Below are positions 43,087 to 52,330 of a DNA stretch of 64,000 nucleotides, in pieces. Under the pieces are notes generated by a model, which made no database searches, was not told the origin of the DNA, and saw nothing but the letters and a program-made list of their open reading frames with translations. The position numbers and the translations under genes are program-made. This stretch comes from Zafaria ginkgonis. GTDB lineage: Bacteria > Actinomycetota > Actinomycetes > Actinomycetales > Micrococcaceae. Where the stretch lies: the NCBI RefSeq assembly GCF_039540195.1, contig NZ_BAABEO010000035.1:34211-98210 (forward strand). Direction: 5' to 3'. Within the stretch, counting starts at the first letter, position 1, and the number at the start of each line of letters is the position of its first letter.

Positions 43087-43225
43087 GGCCGGGCGCCACA
43101 CCAGCCCGTCCACCGACCGCACCGCGGCGCCCGCAAACGGGTGCAGCAGCGGCCCTTCCCTTACCGGTACCGGCCGGGACAGTCCCGGCCGGTACCGAAC
43201 CCAACCCCACACCTAAGGATTTCCC

Positions 43226-44494
43226 ATGCCCAATGCGCTCTACCCCGTCCCCCCGATTCCCCACGGCACCGAACAGAAGTGGACGAACTGGGGCGGAAAC
43301 CAGTCCTGCACTCCGGCCTTCACCGTCCGTCCGAAGACGGAGCAGGAAGTTCTGGACACGGTCCGTTTCGCGATCAAGGAAGGGCTGCCCGTGCGCGCGG
43401 TGGGCGCCGGACACTCCTTCACACCGCTCGTGCAGACCGGCGGCATCCTGATGGACCTTGAAGGCCTCGCCGGCCTGACCGGTACCGACACCGACAAGAA
43501 CCGTGTACGCATGTACGGCGGAACCCGCATCAGCGACGTCGGCGCCCCGCTCTGGGACAAGGGCCTTTCCCTGTCGAACCAGGGCGACATCGACAAGCAG
43601 GCCATCGCCGGCGCGATTTCCACCGGCACCCACGGCTCAGGCATCGACCTGGGCAGCTTCTCATCGGCACTGCGCTGGGCGAAGATCGTCAACGGCCATG
43701 GGGAAATCGTGGAGGTCGGCGAAGACCAGTTGCGTGAACTCAAGGCGGCCCAGGTTGCCTTGGGCACCCTGGGCATCTTCCTGGAAGTCGAACTGCAGGC
43801 CTCACCGGCCTACCACATCGTCGAGGAAATCACCTACCCGTTGTGGGACGACGTGGAACGGAACTGGGAAGAGAACATCCGCAACAACCGCCACTACTCC
43901 TTCATCTGGTGCCAGGAAGAAGGCTCAGCCGAACTCTATGAACTCCCCACCCCCAAGGGCGAGTCCATGGTCAACCGCACTTACACAAAGAAGTACCGTG
44001 CGGCGAATCTCGACGAAGCCACTGAACTCTCCAGCGTTGAAGGCGCCCGCAAGGACCGTGCCTACAACATCTACGCCGGCGGATACATGATCCCGTTCCA
44101 CGAACTGGAGTACTACGTTCCGGCCGAACAGGGCCTGGAAGCCGTCAAGGCGGTGCAGAACCTGCTGCAGACTACCCACAAGGACCAGAAGTACCCGCTG
44201 GAAGTCCGCTGGGTGAAGGGCGACGAGGGCTACATCTCGCCCTTCTACAAGCGCGATACCACCGTGCTCTCCGTCTCCGGCGCTCCCGGCACCGACTACT
44301 GGCCCTACCTGCGCGACCTCGATGCGCTGCTGGAAGACTTCGATGCCCGCCCGCACTGGGGCAAGATCCACTTCATGACCCGCGAACGCATGCAGCGGCA
44401 CTTCCCCGAATACGACACCTTTGTCCAGGTCCGCCGGGAATTCGACCCCAACGGAGTCTTCCTCAACGACCACACCCGCGCCCTTGTGGGCTAG
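43226..44494 (+). CDS. VAO-family FAD-linked alcohol/lactone oxidase (alditol oxidase-like)
   Basis: 422 residues, AAGGATTTCCC before ATG 43226. FAD_binding_4 domain with VRAVGAGHSFTPLVQTGG; H63 sits where AldO and gulonolactone oxidase carry covalently bound FAD. STGTHGSG follows. The C-terminal ALO domain includes ARPHWGKIHFM and FDPNGVFLND, as in alditol and aldonolactone oxidases. Such enzymes oxidise a primary alcohol or lactone with O2, giving H2O2. The gene order with an aldehyde dehydrogenase and EutH suggests an amino alcohol substrate; sugar alcohols or lactones remain possible. Confidence 0.88.
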   Translation: MPNALYPVPPIPHGTEQKWTNWGGNQSCTPAFTVRPKTEQEVLDTVRFAIKEGLPVRAVGAGHSFTPLVQTGGILMDLEGLAGLTGTDTDKNRVRMYGGTRISDVGAPLWDKGLSLSNQGDIDKQAIAGAISTGTHGSGIDLGSFSSALRWAKIVNGHGEIVEVGEDQLRELKAAQVALGTLGIFLEVELQASPAYHIVEEITYPLWDDVERNWEENIRNNRHYSFIWCQEEGSAELYELPTPKGESMVNRTYTKKYRAANLDEATELSSVEGARKDRAYNIYAGGYMIPFHELEYYVPAEQGLEAVKAVQNLLQTTHKDQKYPLEVRWVKGDEGYISPFYKRDTTVLSVSGAPGTDYWPYLRDLDALLEDFDARPHWGKIHFMTRERMQRHFPEYDTFVQVRREFDPNGVFLNDHTRALVG

Positions 44495-44525
44495 GCCGGC
44501 CTAAGCACCGGACAGGAGTCGAGCC

Positions 44526-45809
44526 ATGGAAGTTATCGGACAGGTCATCATCTACATCATGATGGCGTTCGTGCTCATCGGTGCCGTCGCCGCGGTCATC
44601 GATGATGAAAGGGGGCTGGGACGGGAATTCAAGGAAGGCATCTACTCGATCGGGGTCATCTTCCTGCCGGTGGCGGGAATCATGGTCTTCATGCCCTATC
44701 TGACGGCCTTCGTTACGCAGTTCCTGGGGCCAATCTACGCATGGTTCCATGCGGACCCGTCACTGGCGGCCACCACGATCATCGCCGGGGACATGGGCGG
44801 CTACCAGCTGGCTTCGGAGACAGCCGGTAGCCACGGGGCGTGGATGATGGCGTTTGCCACCAGCCTCACGGCCGGCGCCACCATCCTCTACAGCATCCCG
44901 GTTGGCCTGGCCATGCTGGACAAGAGGGACCACAAGTACATGGCCCTCGGTTTCATGGCAGGCCTGCTCACGATTCCGGTTGCGGTGTTCGTGACCACGC
45001 TGATGCTCCAGGTGACGGGTACGCCCTTGCGCACCGAAGTGTCCACCGATGCGGCTTCGACCCAGCCCTTCGGCCTGCCCTGGAGCGAGATTTTCCTCAA
45101 CCTCATTCCATTGGCGATCGTTGTAACGGCGTTGGCCGTGGGACTGAAATTCTTCACCGGCTTCATGGTGCGGGTGTTCATTGTCTTCGGCCGCATCGTG
45201 GACGGGGTGATCAAGATCGGCCTCGCGGTCTCGATCGTGGAGTACTTCACCGGCTTCTTCTCGGGCCTTCTCGGAGGCTGGGGCCTGCACCCGTTCATTG
45301 CGGACGCCGAAAACCAGTTCAGGGCGCTGGAGATTGCCGGGTACGTGGGCATCATGCTGGCCGGGGCGTTCCCGCTGGTCTATGCCATCAAGACCTGGCT
45401 GGCCAAGCCGCTCAGTGCGGCCGGAGCCCGCTTCGGCTTCACCGAAGAAGGGGCAGCCGGCGTGGTGGCAGGGGCCGTGAACATTCAGGCAATGTTCCGG
45501 CTAATCAAGACCATGCCCCCGCGGGACAAGGTGCTGTGCACGGCTTTCAGCGTCTGCGCGGCGTTCTCGTTTGGAGACCACCTGGCCTTCATCGCCAACT
45601 TCCAGCCCAACATGGTCTTCCCCTTCATCGTGGGGAAGGTCTCGGCAGGCATCATCGCGATGCTGCTGGCGGTATGGCTCTCGCTGCCTCAAACCCGCAA
45701 GCTTGAGGCCGAAGACCGGACGAATGGAACCATTCGCCCTGACGAGTACAGCGCGCCCGCCTTCCGGCGGCAGCCGGATAACCAAGACAGCGAGTCGGCG
45801 CTCGTTTAG
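44526..45809 (+). CDS. eutH: EutH-type ethanolamine/amino-alcohol transporter
   Basis: 427 residues, ACAGGAGTCGAGCC before the ATG. About 11 membrane helices with EutH features: GVIFLPVAGIMVFMPYL, AGDMGGYQLASE, GLLTIPVAVFVTTLM, GVVAGAVNIQAMFRLI and CAAFSFGDHLAF. EutH imports ethanolamine. No eutBC ammonia-lyase, microcompartment or eutA genes occur nearby, so substrate processing must differ from the classical pathway. Last gene of the operon; a 20-bp hairpin follows. Confidence 0.88.
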   Translation: MEVIGQVIIYIMMAFVLIGAVAAVIDDERGLGREFKEGIYSIGVIFLPVAGIMVFMPYLTAFVTQFLGPIYAWFHADPSLAATTIIAGDMGGYQLASETAGSHGAWMMAFATSLTAGATILYSIPVGLAMLDKRDHKYMALGFMAGLLTIPVAVFVTTLMLQVTGTPLRTEVSTDAASTQPFGLPWSEIFLNLIPLAIVVTALAVGLKFFTGFMVRVFIVFGRIVDGVIKIGLAVSIVEYFTGFFSGLLGGWGLHPFIADAENQFRALEIAGYVGIMLAGAFPLVYAIKTWLAKPLSAAGARFGFTEEGAAGVVAGAVNIQAMFRLIKTMPPRDKVLCTAFSVCAAFSFGDHLAFIANFQPNMVFPFIVGKVSAGIIAMLLAVWLSLPQTRKLEAEDRTNGTIRPDEYSAPAFRRQPDNQDSESALV

Positions 45810-45820
45810 GAAAAACCGCC

Positions 45821-45864
45821 GTGCATGTGGTGGTGGCTGCAAGGGCAGCCACCACCACATGCAC
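45821..45864. terminator. Hairpin after eutH, 20-bp perfect stem
   Basis: Bases 45821-45840, starting GTGCATGTGGTGG, pair perfectly with 45845-45864 across an AAGG loop. AAAAACCGCC upstream gives a T-run on the minus strand, so it may act in both directions. Confidence 0.75.
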
Positions 45865-46130
45865 GTGTCCCTCCGGATTGTCGGGACCGGGGCCTGGCCC
45901 GGCACGTTTCTCCGAATCAGGGCGAAGGAGGACTCCCTTCTGCATTGCCTTCGCAAGTTCCGGCCCGTCCCACCGACCCTCGTAGGAGGTTGGTTGGCCA
46001 GTTACCCCGGACGAACGCGTTGGAACGGAACTAAGGCTGTGACCCGAGCGGACCACGGTACGGCGGCGGTCCCTAAGGCCGATCGCGTGCCCCCCAGGCC
46101 GCCACGACCAAGGACGCCTACCTCAACTGG

Positions 46131-46193
46131 ATCGATGGAGTATCCGATGATCCGCTTGGAGTAGGCGTCCTTGATCGCATATCTGGGCTTGCC
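46131..46193 (-). pseudogene. Transposase remnant, IS3/rve-like
   Basis: The minus strand reads GKPRYAIKDAYSKRIIGYSID, which looks like the second-Asp region of IS3-type integrase-fold transposases (LDAYSRRIVGWSI type). Nothing else of the element survives: no start, no DDE remainder, no terminal repeats. It is enclosed by a 12-bp inverted repeat (AAGGACGCCTAC 46110-46121, GTAGGCGTCCTT 46161-46172, overlapping the fragment). The 395-base gap between eutH and purU is otherwise featureless. Confidence 0.5.
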
Positions 46194-46204
46194 GGCGGGC
46201 GCTC

Positions 46205-47077
46205 CTAGCGCAGCACGACGGTGCGGCTGCCGTTGAGGAAGACCCTGCCCTGGCAGTGCCACTTCACCGCGTTGGAGAGCGCCTTGCACTCTGTGTCGCG
46301 GCCGGCGGCCACCAGGTCTTCCGGACCGAACGTGTGGTCCACCTCCACCACCTGCTGGGCGATGATCGGCCCCTCGTCGAGCTCGCTGTTGACGTAGTGT
46401 GCGGTGGCCCCCACGGTCTTCACCCCGCGCTCGAACGCCTGGTGGTACGGCTTGGCGCCCTTGAACGAGGGCAGGAACGAGTGGTGGATGTTGATCGCCC
46501 GCCCGCTGAGCTGGCGGGTCAGGTCGTCGGAGAGCACCTGCATGTAACGGGCGAGGACCACCAGGTCGATCTCGAACCGGTCCACCAGGTCCAGCAGCTT
46601 CGCCTCGGCCTCCGGCTTGGTCTCGGCGGTCACCGGGACGTGGAAGAAGGGGATGCCGTGCCACTCGACCAGCTGGCGGTGGTCGGGGTGGTTGGAGACC
46701 ACCGCGGCGATCTCCACCGGCAGCTCGCCGATGCGGGCGCGGAAGAGCAGGTCGTTGAGGCAGTGCCCGAACTTGGAGACCATCACCAGCACCCGCCGCT
46801 TCGCCCCCTCGGGGCGCAGTTCCCAGGTGGCCCCGAGGTCCCCGCCGAGGGCCTCGAAGTCCGCCCGCAGGGCCGCCTCGCGGCCCTGCGGCAGCTCGCT
46901 GGCGCCGGTGGAAAAGGCCAGCCGCAGGAAGTAGCGGCCGGAGAGGGCGTCGTCGTACTGCTTAAGCTCAAGGATGTCCCCGCCGTGCTTGAGCAGCACC
47001 CCGGTCACCGCGTGCACGATCCCCGGCTGCTCCGCGCAGGCGAGCGTGAGGACAAACCGTCCGGCCGTGTTCTCCAT
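46205..47077 (-). CDS. purU: Formyltetrahydrofolate deformylase
   Basis: 290 residues from ATG 47077 (GGAAGGA six bases upstream; an ATG at 47083 is too close to it). ACT domain (about 8-80; FVLTLACAEQPGIVHAVTG) and formyltransferase domain with VSNHPDHR, HVPVTAETKPEAEAKL, INIHHSFLPSFKGAKPY and LDEGPII. Hydrolyses 10-formyl-THF to THF plus formate. Last gene of the sarcosine oxidase operon, where it regenerates THF as sarcosine oxidation loads it with one-carbon units. Confidence 0.95.
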   Translation of the reverse strand: MENTAGRFVLTLACAEQPGIVHAVTGVLLKHGGDILELKQYDDALSGRYFLRLAFSTGASELPQGREAALRADFEALGGDLGATWELRPEGAKRRVLVMVSKFGHCLNDLLFRARIGELPVEIAAVVSNHPDHRQLVEWHGIPFFHVPVTAETKPEAEAKLLDLVDRFEIDLVVLARYMQVLSDDLTRQLSGRAINIHHSFLPSFKGAKPYHQAFERGVKTVGATAHYVNSELDEGPIIAQQVVEVDHTFGPEDLVAAGRDTECKALSNAVKWHCQGRVFLNGSRTVVLR

Positions 47078-47091
47078 GGTCATTCCTTCCT

Positions 47092-48477
47092 TCAGCACTC
47101 GACGACGTTGACGGCCAAGCCGCCGCGCGAGGTTTCCTTGTACTTGGACTTCATGTCCGCGCCGGTCTGGCGCATGGTGTTGATCGCCTGGTCCAGGCTC
47201 ACCCGGTGGTCGCCGTCGCCGGCCATGGCCAGCCGGGCCGCGTTGATGGCCTTGACCGAGGCGATCGCGTTGCGTTCGATGCACGGAACCTGGACCAGCC
47301 CGCCGACGGGGTCGCAGGTCAGGCCGAGGTTGTGCTCGATCCCGATCTCCGCGGCGTTTTCCACCTGCTCCGGGGTTCCGCCGAGCACCGCGCACAGCGC
47401 CCCGGCGGCCATCGAGCACGCCGACCCGACCTCGCCCTGGCAGCCGACCTCGGCACCGGAGATGGAGGCGTTGCGCTTGAACAGCGAGCCGATCGCCCCG
47501 GCGGTGAGCAGGAAGTCCACCACCTGGTCCTCGTTGGCACCCCTGACGAAGCGGGTGTAGTAGTGCAGCACCGCCGGGATGATGCCGGCCGCCCCGTTGG
47601 TCGGGGCGGTGACGATCCGACCGCCGGAGGCGTTCTCCTCGTTCACCGCCAGCGCGTACAGGTTCACCCACTCCATCGCCCACAGCGGGTCTTCGACGGT
47701 CCGCGCCGCCTCCTGCTCGCGCAGGCGCCGGCGCAGTTCCGGGGCGCGACGGCGGACCTTGAGGCCGCCGGGCAGCGTCGACTCGGTGCGGGTGCAGCCG
47801 TTCTCCACGCATTCGCGCATGACTTCCCAGATCCGCAGCAGTTCGGCGCGCAGCGTCGCCTCGCTGTGCCGGGTGAGCTCGTTGGCAAGCATGACCCCGG
47901 CGATGGACAGCCCGGTCTCCCGGCACCGCTGGAGCAGCTCGGCGCCGGAGGCGAAGGGGTACGGCTCCGCCGGCCCCTCCTCCCCGCCCGCCGGAGCGGA
48001 CGCCTCGTCGGCGGCGACGACGAACCCGCCGCCGACCGAGTAGTAGTCGCGTTCGGCCAGGACCGCTCCGTCGTGCCCGAAGAGGGACAGCCGCATCCCG
48101 TTCGGGTGTCCGGGCAGGGACCGGCGGCGGTGCAGCACCACGTCGCGGGAGCGGTCGAACGCCACCTCGTGCTCCCCGCCCAGGGTGAGCTTGCCGGAGG
48201 CCGCGGCCCCGGCCACGATCCCGGGGGCGGCGACGGTGTCGACGCTCTCCGGGTCGTGGCCGGCCAGTCCCAGGACCACCGCGGCATCGGAGCCGTGCCC
48301 GATCCCGGTCGCACCGAGGGAGCCGAAGAGTTCGGCCTTGACGCGTGCGGCGGAGGTGAGCAGGCCGGCGTCGGCCAGCTCGGCGGTGAACCGCCGGGCT
48401 GCCCGCATCGGCCCCACCGTGTGGGAAGAGGAGGGACCGATGCCGACGGAGAAGAGGTCCAGGACGCTGAGGGCCAT
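47092..48477 (-). CDS. sdaA: L-serine dehydratase, iron-sulfur type
   Basis: 461 residues. Single-chain SdaA: beta domain beginning SVLDLFSVGIGPSSSHTVGPMRAA and alpha domain with GCQGEVGSACSMAAG and TCDPVGGLVQVPCIERN, holding the cysteines of the catalytic 4Fe-4S cluster. Converts L-serine to pyruvate and ammonia. The start codon overlaps the soxG stop (TAATG), so it belongs to the sox operon and completes sarcosine to glycine to serine to pyruvate. Confidence 0.95.
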   Translation of the reverse strand: MALSVLDLFSVGIGPSSSHTVGPMRAARRFTAELADAGLLTSAARVKAELFGSLGATGIGHGSDAAVVLGLAGHDPESVDTVAAPGIVAGAAASGKLTLGGEHEVAFDRSRDVVLHRRRSLPGHPNGMRLSLFGHDGAVLAERDYYSVGGGFVVAADEASAPAGGEEGPAEPYPFASGAELLQRCRETGLSIAGVMLANELTRHSEATLRAELLRIWEVMRECVENGCTRTESTLPGGLKVRRRAPELRRRLREQEAARTVEDPLWAMEWVNLYALAVNEENASGGRIVTAPTNGAAGIIPAVLHYYTRFVRGANEDQVVDFLLTAGAIGSLFKRNASISGAEVGCQGEVGSACSMAAGALCAVLGGTPEQVENAAEIGIEHNLGLTCDPVGGLVQVPCIERNAIASVKAINAARLAMAGDGDHRVSLDQAINTMRQTGADMKSKYKETSRGGLAVNVVEC

Positions 48478-49127
48478 TACCGGACCTCTTCCCCCGAGAA
48501 CTCGGACATGGCATCGAGCAGCCAGCGCACCAGGTAGTCCGCGAAGGAGGCCCGCGGGTACAGCCGGTACCCGCGCTCGGAGGTGCGGTGCAGCACCACC
48601 GGGACCGGTCCGACCTGGGTGGAGACCGCGGTGTTCACCGGGAACGAGCGCGGGTGCAGGTCCGCGTGGCATCCCTTCTCCAGCACCAGGCGGGCGCTGG
48701 CGCCGGAGAGTTCCAGGATGGTCCGGTTGGCGGAGAGGTCCACCGCCTGTCCGGGCAGCCCGGCCAGCGCCGCGGCGGAGGCGTCGGCCGCGCCGGGGGC
48801 CTGGCGCCGGGACACGTCCACGGCCAGGAACTCGTCCGGGCCCAGCCACAGCACGTGCGCCGCGGCCGGGTCGCCGGTGATCTGGCCGTACCCGGCGGGC
48901 AGCGGCAGGCCGAGCACTGCCTCGAGCGCCGCGGCGGAGGCCGAACCCGGCTCCGCGCGCAGGCCCAGCTGGACCGCGAAGGCGACCTCTCGCAGTGCCA
49001 CCGAACGCTCACCGGACACCGTCGCGGCGGCCATGGCCTCGGCCAGGTGGGCTGCCGGAGAGGTGCGCAGCGCCTCGAGGCCGGCGGGGGTGGAGGTGGA
49101 TGCGTGGGTCAGGGTGTTCTCAGCCAT
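48477..49127 (-). CDS. soxG: Sarcosine oxidase, gamma subunit
   Basis: 216 residues, overlapping soxA by eight bases and sdaA by one. GcvT-like fold of the heterotetrameric sarcosine oxidase gamma chain; LRTSPAAHLAEAM, GPDEFLAVDV, LELSGASARLVLEKGCHADLHP and the C-terminal FADYLVRWLLDAM are typical. Less conserved than the other subunits. A clear structural role in the SoxBDAG complex is known for the family. Confidence 0.9.
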   Translation of the reverse strand: MAENTLTHASTSTPAGLEALRTSPAAHLAEAMAAATVSGERSVALREVAFAVQLGLRAEPGSASAAALEAVLGLPLPAGYGQITGDPAAAHVLWLGPDEFLAVDVSRRQAPGAADASAAALAGLPGQAVDLSANRTILELSGASARLVLEKGCHADLHPRSFPVNTAVSTQVGPVPVVLHRTSERGYRLYPRASFADYLVRWLLDAMSEFSGEEVR

Positions 49128-52029
49128 CGCGACGGCTCCCTTCGGGGTCGTAGAGGACGGGGGACGTGATTTCGACGTCGACCAGCTGGTCGCCCAGCGG
49201 GGCCTGGATGACCTCGCCGATCCGGTTGCGGCCGTTCTCCACCAGGGCCAGGCCGAAGGGGCGGCCCAGGGCGGCGGAGAGGTAGGAGGAGGTGACGTAG
49301 CCGAGCATCGGCACCGGTGCCTCCTGCGGGGTGATCGGAGTACCGGCGGCCACCAGCTGGGCGCCCTCGGGCAGCCGGGTGGTGCGGTCCACCGGGAGCA
49401 CGCCGACCAGGTGCTTGCGGTCCGTGCGGGCCGTGTCCTGGCGGACGTAGGAGCGCTTGCCGATGAACTCCTTGGCCTTGGAGACCACCCAGTCCATGCC
49501 AGCGTCCTGCGGGGTGACCGTGCCGTCGGTGTCCTGGCCGACGATGATGAAGCCCTTCTCGGCGCGCAGCACGTGCATGGTCTCGGTGCCGTACGGGGTG
49601 ATGTTGAACTCCGCGCCGGCCTCGGCGACGGCCTCCCAGACGGTGAGGCCGTAGAAGGCCTCCACGTTGATCTCGAAGGCCAGTTCGCCGGAGAAGGAGA
49701 TCCGGCAGATCCGCGCCGGGATCCCGTTGGCCAGCGTGGTTTCGCGGAAGGCCATGAACGGGAAGGCGTCGTTGGACAGGTCCACTTCGGGGGCCAGCTT
49801 GGCGATGACCGCGCGGGACTTCGGCCCGACGACGGCCACGGTGCTCCACTGCTCGGTGACGGAGGTGCACACCACGTCCAGTTCCGGCCACTCGGTCTGG
49901 TGCCACTCCTCCAGCCAGTCCAGCACCTTGGCCGCGCCGCCGGTGGTGGTGGTCATGAAGAAGCGTTCCTCGTCCAGGCGCAGGGTCACGCCGTCGTCGT
50001 ACACCATGCCGTCCGGGGTGCACATCACGCCGTAGCGGGCCATGCCGGGGGCGAGCTTCTTGAACGCGTTCGTGTAGATGCGGTTGAGGAACTCGCCGGC
50101 GTCGGTGCCGCGGATCTCGATCTTGCCCAGCGTGGTGGCGTCCATGAAGCCCACGGACTCGCGCACGGCGGCGCATTCGCGCAGCACTGCGGTGTCCATG
50201 TCCTCGCCGGGGGCCGGGTAGTACCAGGGGCGCTTCCACTGGCCGACGTCCTCGAAGAGGGCGCCGTGGGAGACGTGCCACGGGTGGATCGAGGTGACGC
50301 GGGCGGGGTCGAACAGCTCACCGCGCTGGCGTCCGGCCAGTGCGGTGAAGGCGACCGGCGTGAACGGGGCCCGGAACGTGGTGGTGCCGATCTGTCCCAG
50401 GTCCTCGTTGTTCAGCGCCGCGCCGATCACGCCGATGACGTTGACGCCGCTGGTCTTGCCCTGGTCGTTGGCGGTGGAGATGGAGGTGTAGCGCTTGACG
50501 TGCTCCACCGAACGCATACCCGCGCCGGTGGAACGCAGCACGTCGGCGACCGTCTGGTCGCGCTGCAGGTCCACGAAGTGGGTGCGCCACTCGCGCGGCT
50601 CGCCGGCCAGCCCGGGCACCAGCCAGAGCGGGCGGACCGTGCCGGAGGCGTCGGCCGGGGCCGCGGGAACCACCAGCGGAGCCGAGCGGCCGGTGAGCTG
50701 CGCGGCGCGGTGGCCCGCCGCCGCGCCCTCGGCGAGGGCCTGGTGCAGCGAGTAGGAGCCGTTGACGGCGCCGGCGGTCTGCTGGTTGGCCACCGGGGCG
50801 GACGGCACGAAGCCGGCGACCGACTCGTTCCAGGCGAGCTTGCCCTGGCGCTGGCTGTGCAGGTGGACCACCGGGGAGAAGCCGCCGGAGACCGCGAGCA
50901 GGTCCGCCGCGACGGTCTCGACCTCGCCGGCGAGCGCGCCGGCGTCGTCGATCCGGCTGATCGTGACCGAACTGATCCGGCCCGCCGTGCCGCTGCCTTC
51001 GGTGTCCACGACGGCCGCGCCGAAGACGCCGCGCGTTCCGGTGGCCTCCAGGACCGCGGCGGCGGTGGCGGACGGGGCGGGACGGGAGTCCACGACGACG
51101 GCGACGCCCAGGCCGGCCGCGTGCAGGTCCTCGACCAGCGCGTAGGCCGAGTCGTTGGTGGTGGCGACGGCGATGTTGGAGCCGGCGGCCACGGCGTAGC
51201 GGTTCAGGTAGGAGCGCACCGCGCCGGCGAGCATGATGCCGGGCCGGTCGTTGTTGGCGAAGACGATCGGGCGCTCGTGGGCGCCGGTGGCGAGGACCAC
51301 CTGGGCGGCGCGCACGTGCCAGATCCGCTGGCGGGAGACGCCGCGGCGCTCCCGGGCCGGCAGGTGGTCGGTGCGGTGCTGGACGGCGATCACGTAGTTG
51401 GAGTCGTAGCTGCCGAAGGCGGAGGTTCGCGGCAGGTAGGTGAACTCCTCGGCGTGGGCCAGGCGGGCCATGGTGTTGGCCACCCAGTCGCGGGCGTCGA
51501 CGTCGTCGATCGATTCCCCGCGGGTGGAGAGCAGCGAGCCGCCGGGGGTCGGCTGGTCGTCCATCAGGATGGTCCGGGCGCCGGTCTTCGCGGCCTCGCG
51601 GGCCGCGGCCAGGCCGGCCGGACCGGCGCCGATGACCAGCACGTCGGCGTGGACGTACTTGCGGTCGTAGACGGCCTCGTCCTTGCGCGGGTCCAGGGTG
51701 CCCAGGCCGCGCAGGTAGGTCGCCTCGAGGCCCTCGGTGATTTCCGTGGTGGTGGCCGGCAGCATCGACTCGTCGACGTGCCCGGGGAAGCGGGACTTCA
51801 CCGTGACCAGGGCGTTGGCCTCCTCGACGCCGGCGCTCAGGACGCCGCGGGGGCGGCCCAGGTACATCGAGGTGCCGCAGTCGACGCGGCCGGCGGAGAT
51901 GAGGGCGCTGGCGATGGTGTCGCCGGCGAAGCCGGTGTAGACGAGTCCGTCGACGCTGAAGGACACCTCGCGGGTGCGGTCGATGCCGTGGCCGGTGGCG
52001 CGCTCTGCGCCCAGGCGTGCGGTGCTCAC
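49120..52029 (-). CDS. soxA: Sarcosine oxidase, alpha subunit
   Basis: 969 residues, GTG 52029 with GGAGG upstream, overlapping the soxD stop by four bases (GTGA). Domains: N-terminal Fer2_4-like fold (about 20-110), NAD/FAD pyridine-nucleotide oxidoreductase (VLVIGAGPAGLAAAREA at about 131), and a C-terminal aminomethyltransferase (GcvT) fold (about 590-960) where THF accepts the methyl carbon. Length agrees with the 965-residue Corynebacterium/Arthrobacter enzymes. Binds NAD+ noncovalently and part of the FMN/FAD system; produces glycine, H2O2 and 5,10-methylene-THF with the other subunits. Confidence 0.97.
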   Translation of the reverse strand: MSTARLGAERATGHGIDRTREVSFSVDGLVYTGFAGDTIASALISAGRVDCGTSMYLGRPRGVLSAGVEEANALVTVKSRFPGHVDESMLPATTTEITEGLEATYLRGLGTLDPRKDEAVYDRKYVHADVLVIGAGPAGLAAAREAAKTGARTILMDDQPTPGGSLLSTRGESIDDVDARDWVANTMARLAHAEEFTYLPRTSAFGSYDSNYVIAVQHRTDHLPARERRGVSRQRIWHVRAAQVVLATGAHERPIVFANNDRPGIMLAGAVRSYLNRYAVAAGSNIAVATTNDSAYALVEDLHAAGLGVAVVVDSRPAPSATAAAVLEATGTRGVFGAAVVDTEGSGTAGRISSVTISRIDDAGALAGEVETVAADLLAVSGGFSPVVHLHSQRQGKLAWNESVAGFVPSAPVANQQTAGAVNGSYSLHQALAEGAAAGHRAAQLTGRSAPLVVPAAPADASGTVRPLWLVPGLAGEPREWRTHFVDLQRDQTVADVLRSTGAGMRSVEHVKRYTSISTANDQGKTSGVNVIGVIGAALNNEDLGQIGTTTFRAPFTPVAFTALAGRQRGELFDPARVTSIHPWHVSHGALFEDVGQWKRPWYYPAPGEDMDTAVLRECAAVRESVGFMDATTLGKIEIRGTDAGEFLNRIYTNAFKKLAPGMARYGVMCTPDGMVYDDGVTLRLDEERFFMTTTTGGAAKVLDWLEEWHQTEWPELDVVCTSVTEQWSTVAVVGPKSRAVIAKLAPEVDLSNDAFPFMAFRETTLANGIPARICRISFSGELAFEINVEAFYGLTVWEAVAEAGAEFNITPYGTETMHVLRAEKGFIIVGQDTDGTVTPQDAGMDWVVSKAKEFIGKRSYVRQDTARTDRKHLVGVLPVDRTTRLPEGAQLVAAGTPITPQEAPVPMLGYVTSSYLSAALGRPFGLALVENGRNRIGEVIQAPLGDQLVDVEITSPVLYDPEGSRRDG

Positions 52030-52319
52030 TTGGTTCCTCCTTCGGCGAGGGCCGGCCGGGGCTCGCCCATGCGGTAGATGGCCTTGAATTCGTAGGTGAC
52101 GGTGTCGCGCACGGCGTTGAACCACTTGCGGCATCCGGTGCTGTGCTGCCAGCGTTCGGCGAAGAGCCCCTTGGGGTTCTCGCGGTAGAAGAGGTACTCG
52201 GCCCATTCGCGGTCGGTCAGCGCGTTGGGGTCCTCGGGGTAGGCGACGTGGGCCTGGCCGCCGTAGTGGAACTCGGTCTCGTCGCGCGGACCGCAGTTGG
52301 GGCATTCGATGAGCAGCAT
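52026..52319 (-). CDS. soxD: Sarcosine oxidase, delta subunit
   Basis: 97 residues from ATG 52319. All four zinc ligands known for SoxD are in place: C6, C9 (IECPNCG), H59 and C63 (HSTGCRKWF). Small subunit stabilising the complex. Eleven bases after soxB, four-base overlap with soxA. Confidence 0.97.
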   Translation of the reverse strand: MLLIECPNCGPRDETEFHYGGQAHVAYPEDPNALTDREWAEYLFYRENPKGLFAERWQHSTGCRKWFNAVRDTVTYEFKAIYRMGEPRPALAEGGTK

Positions 52320-52330
52320 GGCTGTCCTTC

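Noticed and set aside
48583..52077. 1164-codon open frame antisense to soxG and soxA
   Set aside because: The sox genes are certain; the antisense frame is an artefact of third-position GC.
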